Below are positions 23,534 through 35,500 of a stretch of 64,000 nt of DNA, in pieces (the stretch's first letter is position 1; every line of letters begins with the position of its first letter). This stretch comes from Carallia brachiata (lineage: Eukaryota; Streptophyta; Magnoliopsida; Malpighiales; Rhizophoraceae): positions 367,696 to 431,695 of the forward strand of contig JADCRB010000004.1 in the NCBI GenBank assembly GCA_021464245.1, written 5' to 3'. The translations under genes were made by a program, and so were the position numbers. Below the pieces are notes generated by a model. That model made no database searches, was not told where the DNA came from, and was given only the letters and a program-made list of their open reading frames with translations.

Positions 23534-24600
23534 ATGTTTCGAATTGATAGTGCCACTGATGTTTACACTTGTCTGAATGCTGTTGTAAAAGACGACTCTT
23601 GGTTGTGTCATCTTCGGTTTGGTCATCTGAAGTTTCGTAGTTTGAAACTACTTGCACAGGATAATATGGTGAAAGGTTTGCCCAGGATAGATCTTCTGAA
23701 CCAGATATGTGGGGCTTGTATTCTTGCTAAACAGAGCAGATTGCCTTTCGTGAAAAGAAGGACTTGACGTGCAAGGTATCCACTCCAGCTCATTCACTTA
23801 GATGTTTGTGGCCCAATGAGTGTTCCATCACTTGGGAACAATAGGTATTTTCTTACCTTCATTGATAATTTTTCTAGGAGGACTTGGGTCTATTGCATGA
23901 AAAGGAAGTTTGAAGTGTTTGTTTATTTTAAGAAGTTTAAAGTGTTTGTTGATAGGCAGAGTAGACGTTATATAAAGGTTTTGCAAACTGATGGTGGTTA
24001 TGAATATGTGTCTAATGAGTTCAAAGAGTACTGTAAAGCACAGGGAATAAAACATAAAGTCACATTTCCCTACACACCACAACATAATGGTGTTGTTGGA
24101 AGAAAGAATAGATTGATCATGAATATGACAAGAAGTTTGTTGAAGGCCAAAGGTGTGCCCAATCCCTTTTGGGCAGACATTGTTTTGTGTTCTATTTACT
24201 TGTTGAACAGGTCTCCAACAGCAAGTATTCATAATGTCACTTTTGAAGAAGTATGGACCGATTTCAAGCCTAGTGTGAGGCATCTGAAGGTGTTTGGTTC
24301 TATTACTTATGCTCACGTTCCTGCTGAGACAAGCACAAAGTTAGATGATTGAGGGGTGAAGACAATTCTTCTTGGCTATTCAAAAGGAGGATATAAGTCG
24401 TTCAATCATGTGACAAAGAAGGTGATTTTGAGCAGAGATGTGACCTTTGTAGAAGATGAAGCATGTAAATTTGATGCTAATGAGCACAATGATTCTCAGA
24501 GACGTCTTATTGCTATTTTGGGAAAAAAAGAGTCTCAAGTTGAAGTTCCCAATGCAAATAGGGAAGTTGTCCCAGTTTTTGCTCAGAATCCAACGTCACA
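23534..24600 (+). pseudogene. Copia integrase region
   Basis: The first frame (23534-23767) holds the zinc-binding GAG-pre-integrase segment, with HLRFGHLKF and a later CGACILAKQ. After a stop, the core (23770-24352) has LDVCGPMSVPS with the first Asp, LQTDGG with the second Asp, and HNGVVGRKNR. Copia integrases normally have ERKNR there, so the third catalytic residue, Glu, is Gly (24098-24100). Another stop near 24350 separates the C-terminal part. It is predicted to be inactive. Confidence 0.85.
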
Positions 24601-24639
24601 AGCTCCTTAAGAGAATCTAAGACCGAGAAGAAATCGCTA

Positions 24640-25740
24640 ACAGTCAATTAGATTGCAAGAATATGAGATAATCCCTGATAATGCTATTAATGATGATGGG
24701 GATTTTGTGCATTTATGATATTTGCATATTGTGAACCTGTATCGTTTGACAAGACGATTCAAGACCCTAAGTGGGTGAATGCAATGAATGAAGAAATCAA
24801 AGAGATTAAAAAGAATAAAACTTGGGAGCTTCCTAATATTCCTTGAGGTCACAAAGCGATTGATGTGAAGTGGGTTTTCAAAATAAAAAAGAAGTCAAAT
24901 GGAGAAGTAGAGAGGTATAAAGTAAGATTGGTAGTAAAAGGATTTGAACAACGTGTTAGTTATAACTACCATGAAGTATTTTCCCCTGTTGCTCGCATGG
25001 AAATTGTTAGACTTATTATTGCTTTGGTTGCTCAGAATCATTGGAAGATGCATCAAATGAATGTGACGTCAGCTTTTCTCAATGGTCCTCTTGAAAAAGA
25101 AGTTTTTGTGAAGTAACTCTCAGGTTTTGTGAAAAAAAGAAATAAAGATAAGGTGTATAAGTTAAAGAAGGCATTATATGGACTGAAACAAGTATTAAGA
25201 GCATGGAATGAGTGCATTGATTCTTTTTTTCATGAAGTTAATTTTTTGAAGTGTCTGTTTGAGCATGCCTTATATGTGAAAGTTAACGATGATAGTGATA
25301 TCTTATTGATATATTTATATGTTGATGACTTGATCTTTATAGGTAACAATCCCAGAATGATTGAGGACTTTAAGAAGTCTATGATGAATGAGTTTGAAAT
25401 GATTGATTTGGGCCTAATTTCATATTTTCTTGACATTGAAGTGATTCAAGGAGATGATGGAATCTCTATTTGTTAGAAGAAATATGCTATAGAGCTGTTG
25501 AAGAAGTTTCAGATGAATGATTGCAATCTAGTGAGAACGCCTATTGAGATTAGCACCAAATTGTCTAAGGAAGGCAATGAAGCACCTGTTGATTCTGCAC
25601 GCTTCAAGCAAATTGTTGTAAGTTTGAGGTACTTGACATACATAAGGTCTAATATGTCTTATGAAGTTGGTTTGATTAGCAAGTTTCTGAAGTCTCCACG
25701 TCAATATCACATACAAGTTGCTAAAAGGATTATGCGGTAA
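24640..25740 (+). pseudogene. Copia reverse transcriptase region
   Basis: The segments MKWVFKIKKKSNGEVERYK, then HEVFSPVARMEIVRLI, then KALYGLKQ, and LYVDDLIFIG are the signature blocks of copia reverse transcriptase in order. The catalytic YVDD at 25318-25329 is intact. In-frame stops at about 24846, 25114 and 25474 break the frame into pieces (several look like CAA or CAG changed to TAA or TAG). Confidence 0.88.
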
Positions 25741-26277
25741 ATTAAAGGAACTTTTGATTATGGCCTATTTTATTCATCATCTAAGAATTATGCTCTTGTA
25801 GGCTATTCTAATAGTGATTGGGGTGTAGATGTTGATGATTAAAGAAGCACTTCTGATTATTGTTTCAATTTGAGCACAACTACTTGTTCGTGGTCATCGA
25901 AAAAATAATCTATTGTTGCACTTTCGACTTGTGAAGTAGAGTATATAGTAGTAGCTTCTGGTCCTTGTCAAGCTATTGGGTTGAGGAATTTGTTGAGTGA
26001 GATTCATGTTCCAATTGAAGATAATACAAAAAATATTTGTTGAGATAATGTTTCAACTATTAATTTGTCCAAGAATCAAGTGGCGCATGGAAGGAGTAAA
26101 TATATTGATACTCGTTTTCATTTTCTAAGAAATCAAGTTTACAAAAGGGAAATTGAATTGGCTTATTACAAGTATGCGGATCAAGTTACAGATATTTTGA
26201 CGAAGCCATTAAAGTATGACGCATTTATAAAACTAAAGCAGGTGTTAGGAATGCAAGTATCATTAAATCAGGATTAA
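25741..26277 (+). pseudogene. Copia RNase H region
   Basis: GYSNSDWGVDVDD, a CEVEY block and a broken DN block mark the RNase H active site, followed by KYIDTRFHFLRNQV and VTDILTKPL, the usual end of copia polyproteins. Stops interrupt it near 25840, 25906 and 26041. Confidence 0.82.
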
Positions 26278-26284
26278 GGGGGAA
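26276..26284 (+). other. Polypurine tract of the copia element
   Basis: AAGGGGGAA lies immediately before the 3' LTR, the expected place for the plus-strand primer. Confidence 0.75.
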
Positions 26285-26494
26285 TGTTGAAATTAATCCA
26301 AATTTATAATTAATTATTGTTTAAGTAGAAGTCAGAATATTTAGTCTATTTATGTATTCAAATAGAATTAAGATTTTATTATTGTTAGTATATAAGGACG
26401 TATAATTTATATTTTTGGGTGTTCTTTTCATTATTATTGTGTGATGCTCTTTAGTTAATAAAGTAGTGTTAAGTTTATTAAACAACATTTAACA
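26285..26494 (+). repeat. 3' LTR of the copia element
   Basis: 210 bp, starting TGTTGAAATT and ending ATTTAACA. Many of its differences from the 5' LTR are A where the 5' copy has G. Confidence 0.88.
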
Positions 26495-26694
26495 GATTAT
26501 TTATTTTCTCTTTTTTGGTTTCAATCATTAAATAACACATATAACTATACACTTTTTTCAATTTTTTTAATTTTAATTATGTAATAACACATAGTATTCT
26601 AATTTTATTTAAATCTTATTTAAAAAAAAACTTGCTAGGTATTTATTAGTGAATGTTACCCAAAAATAATCAATATTACCCAAAAACAATCGGG

Positions 26695-27600
26695 CCGGAT
26701 ATCCTATAAGCGAGTCCAGTTAACCCGTCAAGGCATAAAACCACGTGTCGTGTAACATTCCTTGAAGTAAAATGGCCTTGATTTCCGTTAGAATCCTGTT
26801 AGGTGAACGGAAAAACAAGAGATGTGTGAGCAATACAATGCAATGGGTACATTTATTTTTGCAATAAATTTCTTAACTTTTGTAATAAAATAAATAAATA
26901 AAAAATACTTTTATTTCTTATTATAAAATTTACGCTGCTTATTGTAAAAACTAAGCTGCCCATTGCAACGTGTCTCTCTTTCGTCTCCTATTATCCATAT
27001 CCACCTACTTTTTTCCTTTTCGTTATGCCTTCGGTCACTGCATTGGAATAGCCAATTTTGAGGTATCATTCTGGCGAAAATAATTGAAAACCCTATGCAA
27101 ATGACAATTCAAATTCTAAAAAAAAAAATCAAATTCAAATCATCCGCGCGACACCGGTTAATATTTTTAATTAAATCTACCGTTTTGTTTTTCTTTGTCA
27201 AAATATAATTAATTTTGCTTAGACGTTATGAGATTATTATTGGGTACAATTAATTTTCATTTGGCACAATCTATCTCTGAGGGTCAGAGCAATTGTAGGC
27301 CCAAGTTCTATTTAAGGTTTATCTTCGATCCTTGTAAATCATATCTAGAAATAACTGTTGTTGTTATATGTGTATCTATTGGATTCAATAATTGTTTTTC
27401 ATTATAGAGCAGAGAAATATTGATATTTGGTTTCTTGGTGTTATTAAAGTTTCTGAAAAATACTTTTTCTTCCTATTCTTGTGGGTTGTACTGTTTTGAG
27501 GTTCACGACCGCATTTTGCATTTTTTTTTGTTTGGGGTTTGGTATCGATACTGAAGTTTTTAACTGTTGTATGGATGAAGTTAAGATGATGAAGTTTCTT
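26695..27600. other. Left part of duplication copy B, upstream of the kinase remnant
   Basis: From about 26695 (ATCCTATAAGC) the sequence matches copy C from about 42624. Shared phrases include GTCAAGGCATAAAACCAC and GTGTATCTATTGGATTCAAT. It may be the old 5' region of the kinase gene. No coding sequence is recognised before 27560. Confidence 0.45.
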
Positions 27601-27608
27601 ACGCAACT

Positions 27609-27676
27609 GGCAAGACAAGAATCCATCAGATCAATTATCTGGTCCTATTGGTGCTTTGCTCATCTATGATAATACC
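27609..27676 (+). pseudogene. Rab GTPase fragment, copy B
   Basis: The frame reads ARQESIRSI and then, after a short deletion, GALLIYDNT. This matches the Rab switch II region and following strand (GQESFRSI, then GALLVYDIT) of Rab2/RABB-type GTPases. The fuller version is at 43248-43333. It lies directly upstream of the kinase remnant in both copies. Confidence 0.6.
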
Positions 27677-27734
27677 GGTTAGCTTATTTATTTGATCTCT
27701 GGCTATGCACTATGCCAAGTAAGTTTGCAGGAAA

Positions 27735-30132
27735 GCTTTTGGAGTACAGCATCTAGAGAAAGCAGTTACTATAGGAGAAGGTACAAGAAAGCATTAAAAT
27801 TTTGGAAAGATAGTGCTCCCTGCCTCCGGTTGGGGAGTTGTCACTTATACTTCAAAATTCTCCTGTTGTCGTAGGCCATTAGGAATTATTTCTTGAAGAA
27901 TGTTAATGGAAATAGATTTCTTTGGAATAATAAGACTGCTCCAATTCCACTTCTCATTATTTTCAATTTTAATTATTGCTCTGCCCTGCATTTTTATGTC
28001 TTTGTGACTTTTGCTTATGGAGTTTGATTTACTGCCTTTTTTTTTTTTTTTGGTTGAACTAAGTTGCAAAGATGTCTAGTCTAGATATTACTTCGTAAGT
28101 ATACTTTTTCTACCTAGATTTGCACGTGAATGTGTAATAAGAAACTTGCATTTCTTGAAGGATGGAATGTTTCATTTTTGCTACAATGATTTTTACTCTC
28201 ATTGTTTGCAAAATTTCTTGCAGTCTTTTTTTCATGATTTTTTTCTTTTCAGGACAAAGAGTTAAAATATCACTTTATCTATAATCGTTTTCCAAGTTTA
28301 CAAGAAAAGGTAATTAATTGCTAATGAAGTTTTTAAAATTGAATAAGTTTGCTGTAAAGCTTTTTGCTTTTTTAAAAAAAATACATTTTCATTAATTTCT
28401 GACCATGAAATGAATTTTGCAGATCCTCTTGAAGGAGGGTTTTATATGTTTCATTTGGCAGTTTGTTCGATGTTCAAATTACAAATTGATCACTTGATCG
28501 GAACTATAATACCATTGTTTCCTGCCTTCTTTTTCAATATATTTTGGGGAAAATGGACGTCGAAATTTTTTCAGGAGCAAGTGTTAAGTAATCTCAAGAT
28601 TTTAAGAGATAAGTTTTGGAAAAAGGAAGACCAGCAAGGAGGAAGTAACATTTGAGACAGAATTGGTCGGCTCGAAGACATTTCTTATATATGTGGAGGC
28701 GCTTTTTTAGCAAGTGAGGGGAGTAAATTGGTATAAATTATGTGGGAATGGAAGTAGCCAATTAGGTAAATAAGTTCCATTTCATGGTCGATCAGGATTT
28801 TTACATTTCAAAACCTGGAAAGGAAGGGCATTTTACCTAATTCATTACACTCCAGGTACAAAAAACAGAAAAGATAGCAAAACTTCACGAAGAAATAGCA
28901 GTACAGAAAGCCAAAGCTGACGAAAACGATCCACATAACAGCTCCATTCAAGCATTGAAGATTTGTTTGGTATTGATTTGAATTGTTTTTTGGAGCAAAA
29001 TCAAATAAACTTTGTTGTAGCTTTTTTATACTTTTTCAGATGAGACAATGTGTGCAAAACAAACGCTATGATGGCCGGAATTGAGCAATGTGGACCATCT
29101 TCAGATTCATTTCAAGATAATTGGGGTTCCATGCCTTCCAGGAGCCGGATTCCAATAATCGCTGTAAGCATTTATGCACTTCATAGCACCTCAAAATAGA
29201 CGCTCTGCTTTGCCCACTCAAATTTCACATCATTCTTTTTATTTTGTGGAAAAAATTATTTACTATGCATTTGCTATAAAGTGTCTCAAATTACAAGAAC
29301 CTTAAGGTACATTTCGTCCTGAATTACATGTTTGCATTCGAGCTAAACAGTGGAAGAATTTTACATTTTTGCATATCTTCTACAAGTGGAACAATGGGCA
29401 AACTGATAATCTCTAATGGTGTGTTTGGGTTGTGAGATTTTGGTAAGAAATAAAATTATGAGAAAGGAAGTTGTGAGAAAATAAGGGTATAAAAAAATGA
29501 CAAAAAAATAAAATTTTATATTTAAATTGTATGAGAAATTTTGAAAAAGAAAAATTTATAAACAAAATTACAGTAATACCCCTATAATCATTGAATAGTA
29601 AATTGAATGAAATTAAAATATTCAGATTATTTTGGTCATCTCCCGTTTATCATTTCTTTCCAATCGGCTTTACATACTATTTCTGACACATAAATTACGT
29701 GCCATTATTCTTCCAAACCGTTTTCCTTTAGCTTGCCAAACGACAAATTTTGCCTTGAAGTTTGTGTTTTCTTTCCTTTTCATTTCTCAAGCCAAAAGCC
29801 AGCAGGCTGTAAGGAATGGGTGAGTTTCCAGTCTAGTAGTAGTAGAGATTTTGAATTACATGGCATTGTCTTCAATAAAATGATGATACTTTTCTTGGTT
29901 ATTTTTTCCTCCCACTCATGTTGAATATGGTTCTGTAAGTAATTGATAACATATAGATTGATTTATGTGTGCTTCATTTGCCCATACTAATGATTTGGCT
30001 CACAAAATGCAGATGATAACAAATGCATCGTCAAAGAGTACAGATGAATGTTATGCAAACGATATGGACTCGTTTGTTTCAAAACTTGTGACCTTTCAAA
30101 AACTGTAAGACTGCCTTCAAAAATATTTACCT
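27735..30132 (+). pseudogene. AHK5/CKI2-like histidine kinase pseudogene, copy B
   Basis: AHK5/CKI2 is a plant hybrid histidine kinase with a coiled coil, PAS-like region, kinase core and receiver. Pieces are found in order on the plus strand. The coiled-coil end is at 27735-27860. DKELKYHFIYNRFPSLQEK (28253-28309) is flanked by AG and GT. DVEIFSGASVK and SKTFLIYVEA are at about 28545-28715, and AKLHEEIAVQKAKA at about 28853-28940. ETMCAKQ (about 29040) is followed almost at once by the receiver piece SRSRIPIIA (to 29163, donor GTAAGC). The last exon, 30013-30108, contains DECYANDMDSF. Stops occur inside several exons. The His-box, ATP-binding domain and most of the receiver are gone, lost between about 29062 and 29076. 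Confidence 0.85.
29410..29780. mobile_element. Possible hAT-MITE-like insertion in the last intron of the kinase pseudogene
   Basis: A segment starting near TGGTGTGTTTGGGTTGTGAG and ending near CCAAACGACAAA has the GTGTTTGG-type terminus of plant hAT MITEs. Both ends are approximate and no target duplication was confirmed. Confidence 0.25.
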
Positions 30133-31109
30133 TGATTTCAACAGTATATTTTATGCTTGTCTATATAGTTTGATAGATAGCTAGGGAAATTTTGACAACA
30201 ATATGTCAAGTTTCTTGCAGCCATCAGCATCACGATACAAAGTTGTATAGGTCAATCATTTTTTTTTTCTGCTTCTTTGTTTCCATTTCTTCTTCAAACT
30301 TTTGCTTTCAAATACTGTTCTTATAAAGTTAGGGAATTTTGGAGATTCTACGTGAGGGTTAGGACTTGGAAGCAAAGGAACAGAAGTCTCGTATAAAATG
30401 CAAAATTCGAAGGCCAAAGAACCACCTGCATGCTGATGGTTGAGGAACTTCATTTAGTGAATTGTAGTCAGCATATTTTATTTCAAAACCATGAAATCAC
30501 TAAATTCATAAACATAGCATTGAGCTCATCAAACAGTACAAATAAAGCAACTAGATAGCCTAAACAACTAGCAGAAAGAACTAACAAATAGTAATCTCAA
30601 CCAGCAAAGTGTAAAAACCTATGTAACTACCAAATCTAGACATACCCAGCCAGGATGCTTTTAGTTTATACGGATAAATCTAATCTTGGTAGCATGTGTA
30701 TTGATTTGACATGCCAAGAAATTGGGACATTACAAAGATGCATCAACGAAGAATGATTATGCCTAAGTGAAAGGAAAAAAAAAAGGATGCTAGGGAGGGG
30801 AAACTTCGATCACTAACAAGGAAGGGACATATATCTGAAATTTATTTGGCTTAGTTACAGAATCTACTTGAACTGAAGGTACTAATGAGCTCCACTCTAA
30901 CCAAAGAGGGAAAATATAGAATCTCCCTAATCCCCTTCCGATGAGGTGGCAAGAAGAGCCTTATATTCGCAAAACAGGGGCATGCCAAGCAGAGTTGTAC
31001 ATTTTTCTCATATTTCTTTTTGTAAACACTAGAAATTACAATGGCAATTTCGTGTGAACCATACAAATCTACGGATGATGACGATAGGAATGGCATACAA
31101 TCAATGTTA
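30133..31109. other. Convergent 3' flank, copy B
   Basis: Homologous to 8371-9349 and 43690-44690. No gene is seen apart from the end of the GLR-B remnant that follows. Confidence 0.5.
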
Positions 31110-32501
31110 GAGTTACAAACCAATGACGTGTTCTGCTTCACTAGTTGCTAGTAGAGTAGCTATTGGTTCCTAGGTGGTTTCAGCAGCTCCAGGTGGATTG
31201 GTGAGCTTAGTGTTGAGAACCATTTGATGTTGAGGTGATTGCCCATTCGTATTCAGATCACCATACTCTGAAGATGGCACCCCTTGCTCTCCTAGGAATC
31301 CTATGTGGATTGAATAGATTGTTGGACTTAGTGCACCCACCATGATAGGAATAGCATTGATGTCATTAACAATCCTATCAACCAATTCAGTTTCTCCAAA
31401 GGTATGTGAAGTCAAGTCCCTTTGATCAAACCTTTTGAACAAATTTAAAACCCTTTTTCATATTGAAGGTCCTGAATTAGGCATCAACTCACTCTGATTT
31501 CTATAAACAAACATGACCATGAATATCAAAAGGGCTGAAATTGAGGCCACTCTAGCAATCAAGAATAGGCCCTAGAAGCTGTTGAGACCAAGGCTACTTG
31601 AAGTAACAAAAGTGCTTGGATCTGGATAGTTGGCCTAATTGTCAAACCAAGCATTCTCGATTTCTTTCATTTTATCTCCCTCTGTTACATTTAGAATCGC
31701 CCTTGAGACATCAGGTCTTGGAGGAGAACCCCTTTGCACGACCTTCAAGTCAAAAATAAAGAAAAAATGGAACCTATATATATATGAAAGGAGGGAAAAG
31801 AACACTAACCATCTAGTTTATAAGAGTTGACATATTGAAAGATGAAAATCCTAGGTGGGAAACTTACAAAACCGAAGCCAACTGTTTTAAAAGTTGGTTC
31901 TACTGTAGTGTACTTGAAGCAATATCATGATAGAAAGAGCTTTGTGTAAGGAACTTCATCAAAAGCAGTTGTTATGCCACCATTGCCGCTTCCTTTGTCA
32001 AAAAGCTCATTGCATTGTTCAGTAGTATGTTACGCTATAAGCCTAGATTCATCAAAACCCAAGCCTTTCAAGAGACCGAAAACAAAAGATGCCTCCAAGT
32101 ATCAAACAAACTCCCTGTTTTTGATTCAACTATTCACATTAGTTACTGTGGGCAGCAACTATTGCACTGTTAGAAGACTTGTTAAGCTAGCAGTATAACT
32201 TTGTGTAAGAATCAAAACGACGAAACACCAAATTACTATGACGGATCTAGCCAGGTTGCTAACCACTCTCTCTCCTACAATTGTAATAACGTGAAAAGTG
32301 TCAATGAATCATAGCTGTTATATGAAAATTCGAATAAATTTGCTTGCATAATCATTGAATTGTGCTTACGGTGCGCAAAAACTATTGTGGAGAAGGAAAA
32401 CCATAAACTAGTGCCAGCCTAATAGTCAGGAGGTCCATGAAAATCTTCATTGATTCTTTGTTCAAGTATCCAGACACAGAAACCAATAAGAATAAAGAAA
32501 C

Positions 32502-32939
32502 TGTTAGCATAAAAGCTTGAATGTTCTTAGCTGTGAGCTTAGAACTTAGAAAATTTTCTGGTATTCAAAGCAGAGAGAGAACAAATCTGAAAAAAGAGCT
32601 TAGCATGCACACACTACTCATTTCTATTAAGGAAAACCAGCTTATATGTGCTGGAACAACTTACATCATCAAAACAGTAGCATCGGTACAAAGCATGGAC
32701 ATTACTTGTACAAGTGAACATAGCTTCCTAACCCTTAAGGCTAACCATACTGGTTTGCTTTCAGGGGTTACATAATCTGAAAACTAAGCATAAAAGTCAA
32801 GGTTTACAGATTAAGTGACACCTGTAAACTTTAATTGCATTAAACTATATTTCAAAAATAAAGAGGGAACCAAGTTGCTCTTTCTGCTGTTTTTTTTTTT
32901 TTTAAAAGCTATTGCAGCACTGATGGCTTCTTGTCATCA
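32502..32939. mobile_element. Solo LTR inserted in exon 3 of GLR-B
   Basis: This 438-bp insertion starts TGTTAGCATAAAAGC and ends GTCATCA, the TG...CA ends of an LTR. It is flanked by the 5-bp direct repeat GAAAC (32497-32501 and 32940-32944). GLR-A and GLR-C read straight across the site. A 5-bp duplication with TG...CA ends and no internal proteins indicates a solo LTR left by recombination of a full element. The family is not identified and it is not similar to the copia LTRs at 21237. Confidence 0.85.
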
Positions 32940-35272
32940 GAAACAAAGGATTGTCACTCACATGTCCCATGTCAAATGCTTTAGGAAAATCCATGCATTT
33001 TTTTTCTTGTGTTCATAGACACACCAGATTCCGTGTATGTCAACATAAAGTCAACGTACAATGATCTGCTGGCTCTAATTGTTATGTCTCCAACCACAAT
33101 GTCGAATTTCTGTTGTCAATAGCTGCGATAACAACAATTAAATTCCAGTTAGCAAAAGAAAGATATGAGCGAATTAACTTTGATGCAGAAGCCATGATTG
33201 CTAAGATTAGTCATAGATGCAAAAGAGAATATAAAAAGAATTACCCCTAAATAAGCTTGATAGACCATATCATTATAACTTGTAGAACTCGTGTCAAATG
33301 GAACATTATCAAAAGGCAAAGCATAAGGCAAGGCATTAAGCTACAGCCATAGAAACATCGATACAGTGTCCTGTGGCCTTTATGGTGTTAGTGGTAGGAT
33401 CTGTGGTTACCTTCACGAAGTTAGTGAATCCATACTTAATTGGGATTCCCACTTTCAGCTTCTTGCCATTGGTTGGAAAGTCCCAACCCCTTGGGACAGT
33501 AGTTATATCCCCTGGATAGATAACAGGTGTGAGACTGGAATTAGATGTAGAATATGTACTTGTAGTACTTGTCATCAGTGAGCTCAAAGTTCTGGCAAGT
33601 CCATTTTATACTGTCCAAAATCCAATCCCTCTGGTCACTTAGCCATACATATTAATTATATGGAAAGCTGGAGATTGTAGTTGCCCGCCAACAAAACTAA
33701 AATTTCCTGCGAAGCCCCTAAAACTTATATTTGATAATGCCTGAATGAGGTTTGGACAATTCCTTGAAACTCCAAAAGTTGCCAGGTCCGTTGAATTGTT
33801 AGACAAATTGGTTGGCATTTGGAAGTCAAGATTTGCAGTCCCAACTTCCACAATTGCCATGGCCAATGCCACGGTAGCATCATATGCCCAAAGTCCACAA
33901 ACGTTCATATCAGCATTAAGGATATCCTAATTGTCTTGCAAGAATTTTCTTTTCCATCGAATCAGAAAACTATCTAGCTCTCTAGTATTTGGAATATAAG
34001 ACTTGACGCCCAACACTCCTTCCATTGAATTAATGACTGAAGTATTCAGCTTACTCAAGAAATTGGTCATGTCATCAGTCATGATCCAAGCATAGCCTGG
34101 ACCCATCATTCCAATCTCCATTGCCTTGGCAAAAAGGCGAGACCCAAGATTGAATGACTTTGGTCTACGTAGTCATCAGTTTGTAAAGCTCTTCAAGGAT
34201 TTGATCATTAGTGGCCGCTAGAGAAATAGCACTCTAGTGGGGGACGCGAACACCAGCTGCCTGCAGAGCATTGGTCAAGTAAGGAATGACTCCCTAGCCA
34301 TATTCGTCGTTAATGTAGATGGGCACGGCTTCCTTCCATCCAAAGGCGTGGACCATGGCGCTTATTGCATGCATTTGAGTGACATCATTTTGCGTGGCTC
34401 TAAAAAAATATGGACAACGAGGGGATGTGAGTAGAGGACTCGTTGCAGAAAAGGACACAATGGGCACCTAAGCTTTGTTTACAATATCACTTACAAAATC
34501 AGTCTGCATTGATGTTGCTGGCCCCAATATCACTTGGACTTGCTAGTTTTTAATCAGGTGAAGATCTGCATTTTCAAGTAAAAAGAGAGAAAATCATGAT
34601 TGGAAAATAATGTTCACTCAAACTGAGTTCCAACTCCAAATTTTTAGTAAAAAGAACACACTTTTTATCACTTCAACTAAATTAGATCTTCAATAATGAT
34701 CGTTATTAACATAATCTTATAGAATAAGAATATATGTCATCGTTCTTATAAATATCATATCCTTACTTATATTATAATGTCAAACTTTTAAAATAGACGT
34801 ATAAATTCAAGGACTTTAATAGAAAATTTAACGTTTTTTTTTCTCGTTAAATCTACTTGGATTAATCAAAATACTAATGGAAAACCATATATAATACGAT
34901 TGGCTTATATATTTAGGAAACTGTGTGCTAATTAAAGTTAGGAGATTATTGCATAGTCATATGATTGTGACCAAACGTATAGTCATGCTTCCTTTTTTTG
35001 AGAAAAATAAATTTAAAATATATTTAGTAGTATCCTAGACATATTTAATATTATTTTTAAACTTTAATTTATAAATTTTTTTTCTCTTATTTATATATGA
35101 ACAGACGTTGACCAAACACTTTCTAAGGATGAACATACAAATACTGTACAAGTCAACTTTTTGCTTCTTTTGATTATGTTCCTTTGTATTAGTAAATACT
35201 AAATAAAAAAGAGTGCGGATTGAGACTTCTGGATTGCAGCCGAATAACAGTTACAATATGTCCCTACAAGTT

Positions 35273-35500
35273 TAGAGCCTAAAAAAACATCTCTACAAGT
35301 TTGTTTTAATTATGTATAAAAAATAATTAATTAATAGTTTTTTTATCATATATATTTTAAGTAACAAAAAAATAAAATAATTAAATATTTTTTATTTTTT
35401 TATTACTCTTTTTATCAATGTACTAGTAAAAAATTAACAATTAATTACTTTTTATTATATAATCGGAACAAATTTATAGAGACATTTTGTACAACACCTA
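35273..35500. mobile_element. MITE with TA target site, copy 1 (GLR-B intron 1)
   Basis: A 228-bp element with imperfect inverted ends (TAGAGCC on the left, CACCTA on the right). Inner arm phrases match each other in reverse complement (CATCTCTACAAGTTTG on the left). TA is found at both edges. It matches 55255-55488 in length and sequence. A TA duplication suggests a mariner/Stowaway-like family, though the ends are not the classic Stowaway sequence. Confidence 0.6.

Larger units (their letters stand above)
21237..26494 (+). mobile_element. Degenerate Ty1/copia LTR retrotransposon
   Basis: A 5.26-kb element bounded by two direct repeats that both start TGTTGAAATTAATCC and end in AACA (5' LTR 21237-21439, 3' LTR 26285-26494). 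It has a methionine-initiator-type primer binding site after the 5' LTR and a purine tract before the 3' LTR. Between them, on the plus strand, come a gag zinc knuckle, protease, integrase, reverse transcriptase and RNase H. Integrase lies before reverse transcriptase, which defines the copia order. Many stops and frame breaks make it non-autonomous. No matching 5-bp duplication is visible at the ends (ATGTC on the left, GATTA on the right). It lies between duplication copies A and B. Confidence 0.92.

Noticed and set aside
23828..24316. Long minus-strand frame opposite the integrase region
   Set aside because: It is the antisense shadow of the copia integrase core and has no family features of its own.
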